Assembly: GCA_019751475.1 (NCBI GenBank)
Contig: JAIENH010000753.1
Span: 1 to 5,828, forward strand
Direction: 5' to 3'
Origin: Cyclobacteriaceae bacterium
GTDB lineage: Bacteria > Bacteroidota > Bacteroidia > Cytophagales > Cyclobacteriaceae
DNA length: 5,828 bases
Under the pieces are notes generated by a model. It searched no databases. It was not told the origin of the DNA and saw only the letters and a program-made list of their open reading frames with translations. Positions 4,693 to 5,828 of the stretch are shown here, piece by piece. The first letter of the stretch is position 1. Each line of letters begins with the position of its first letter. The position numbers and the translations under genes are program-made.

Positions 4693-5828
4693 CTACTTCT
4701 CCAATAGCTTTTCATAATTCACAATCATTTCATAGTATCTTCTCAATGTGTCCAGATATTGCGATTGGGCCATGATCAGCGTTTCATACGCATCGATCAC
4801 AATGGGCAGTTCTTCCCGGTTTTCTTCATAGGCGAGCATCAGCGTTTCATAATTTTTTCGCAGTGCAGGGATAATCCGCTTTTCGTAATTGCCGACTTGT
4901 TGGTTCAATGTATTGATCTCATTGACCATACCGGCCGTCATCCCTTGCACTTCGTTCAAGATCGACTCACGCTCGCGCTTCATGGCTTCAATTTGGCTGC
5001 CCATACCCTTTACGTTTGATTTGTACATTTTGGAAGACCAAGGTGCGATGGGGATGGTGATCATACCCTGTAGCATAAACTGACTTGGCATACCTGAGCC
5101 TCTTGGAATCATGTGGTTATAACCAAGTGTAAAATCCGGTTTGGATTGATTGCTTTCCAATGCCTGGTTCAGGCGCATGGACAAAATACTTTTGTCTATC
5201 CTGCGCACATCGCTGCGGTTTTGAGCCAACGTTGCCGTGTCTACCAGCTCGGGAACGTACTGGCGATATTGAACCGTGGTGTCGATCGAGAAGCGAAGTT
5301 CTTTCGGGCGGTTCATCAACTGGTTGAGCAAAATATTTTTCTGAACAATCTCGTTGTCGTTCATCAAAATCATATTCTGTACTTCCAATAGTCTCCCTTC
5401 TGCTTTATAAATATTTCCGAGTTTGGATTGGTTATACGGATAACGCACTTGGCTAATTTTTAATACCAATTGAATGATCTCTTCGTTTTCCAGAAGAACC
5501 TTTTTCTTCTTTTCCAACACCAGCCACTGAAAGAAAGCTGTCTTGGCCAAAGCCCTCAACTCATTGTAGGTGTACGTTTCACCGGCTTTTTCAATAGCTG
5601 CTTTTGAATTGAGGTATGACTGGTTGGCGCGTAACTTGGTCGGGTTGGTAAATTTTTGCTGCACCGTAAGCATGATCTGGCCCTTGTCTCTTTCATCCAT
5701 CACGTTCGTGCCCGGGTAGGGAAACATCCACGGGCCTCCGCCCACTTCGGGAGCCATCAGGCTCTTTGCCCCCGCGGCAAAATTGGTCATTGCCTCCGCG
5801 CGATAACGGTAATCCCTCAACATCGGGT
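4693..5828 (-). CDS. TolC-family outer-membrane efflux channel (5' end outside window)
   Basis: The frame is open to the window edge: a Pro codon precedes the first Met at 5823, giving PMLRDYRYRAEAM, a typical interior TolC-family sequence. The true start and signal peptide are therefore upstream, and roughly 40-60 residues are missing by comparison with usual lengths (about 410-460). Of the 376 residues from that Met, two OEP repeats can be seen, each with a beta-strand pair and long amphipathic helices. Examples are GQIMLTVQQKFTNPTKLRAN followed by helices to about residue 170, and FMLQGMITIPIAPWSSKMYK followed by helices to the end. The GGGPWMFPYPG stretch (about residues 28-38) resembles the variant found with metal RND pumps in Bacteroidota. 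It forms the trimeric outer-membrane/periplasmic duct (CusC role) used by the adaptors downstream. It ends at TAG 4693, 49 nt before the four-helix gene. An RND pump gene upstream is expected but not visible. Confidence 0.92.
   Translation of the reverse strand, partial: PMLRDYRYRAEAMTNFAAGAKSLMAPEVGGGPWMFPYPGTNVMDERDKGQIMLTVQQKFTNPTKLRANQSYLNSKAAIEKAGETYTYNELRALAKTAFFQWLVLEKKKKVLLENEEIIQLVLKISQVRYPYNQSKLGNIYKAEGRLLEVQNMILMNDNEIVQKNILLNQLMNRPKELRFSIDTTVQYRQYVPELVDTATLAQNRSDVRRIDKSILSMRLNQALESNQSKPDFTLGYNHMIPRGSGMPSQFMLQGMITIPIAPWSSKMYKSNVKGMGSQIEAMKRERESILNEVQGMTAGMVNEINTLNQQVGNYEKRIIPALRKNYETLMLAYEENREELPIVIDAYETLIMAQSQYLDTLRRYYEMIVNYEKLLEK

Noticed and set aside
4759..5391. Plus-strand open frames opposite the TolC-family gene (4759-5019, 4889-5083, 5113-5391)
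   Set aside because: They are antisense shadows of a continuous outer-membrane channel frame.

Overview
The window looks like part of a chromosome of a Bacteroidota bacterium, probably a Cytophagales-like or related lineage. This rests on the style of the genes: RND adaptors that carry a CPMHP…CPICGM heavy-metal-binding domain, DUF3347 modules, a four-helix-bundle (S23/IVP-type) gene inside an operon, mostly A-rich leaders without Shine-Dalgarno sites, and moderate G+C. The genus cannot be fixed from the sequence.

Every supported gene is on the minus strand, so transcription runs from position 5828 towards 1. In that order: a TolC-family outer-membrane channel (4693-5828, 5' end off the window); a 49-bp AT-rich gap with repeats; a four-helix-bundle protein (4290-4643); a first lipoprotein RND adaptor of CusB type (2910-4286); a second, larger adaptor with a C-terminal DUF3347 module (1195-2904); a 45-residue single-pass membrane protein with a Cys-Cys pair (1053-1190), hidden in another frame of the next gene's open frame; a class I SAM-dependent methyltransferase (373-1053); and a secreted stand-alone DUF3347 protein (1-349, 3' end off the window). 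Gaps from the four-helix gene to the methyltransferase are 3, 5, 4 and -1 nt, and the last gap is 23 nt. This is a tightly packed operon with no internal promoter or terminator that I could recognise. No stretch over 300 bases lacks a gene.

The core is a CusCBA-like tripartite metal efflux system, most likely for Cu(I)/Ag(I) and possibly other soft or divalent cations. The TolC protein is the outer-membrane duct, and the two adaptors link it to an inner-membrane RND pump that is not in the window but is probably just upstream. The DUF3347 modules are candidate periplasmic metal handlers. The small Cys-Cys membrane protein and the methyltransferase share a TAATG stop/start and are the least understood part.

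The main structural oddity is at 4200-4685. A pair of imperfect 25-bp inverted repeats (21/25 identical) flanks the four-helix gene, and the inner copy lies inside the signal-peptide codons of the first adaptor. This suggests that a small element carrying the four-helix gene inserted into the operon and now supplies the start codon and half of the signal peptide of the adaptor.
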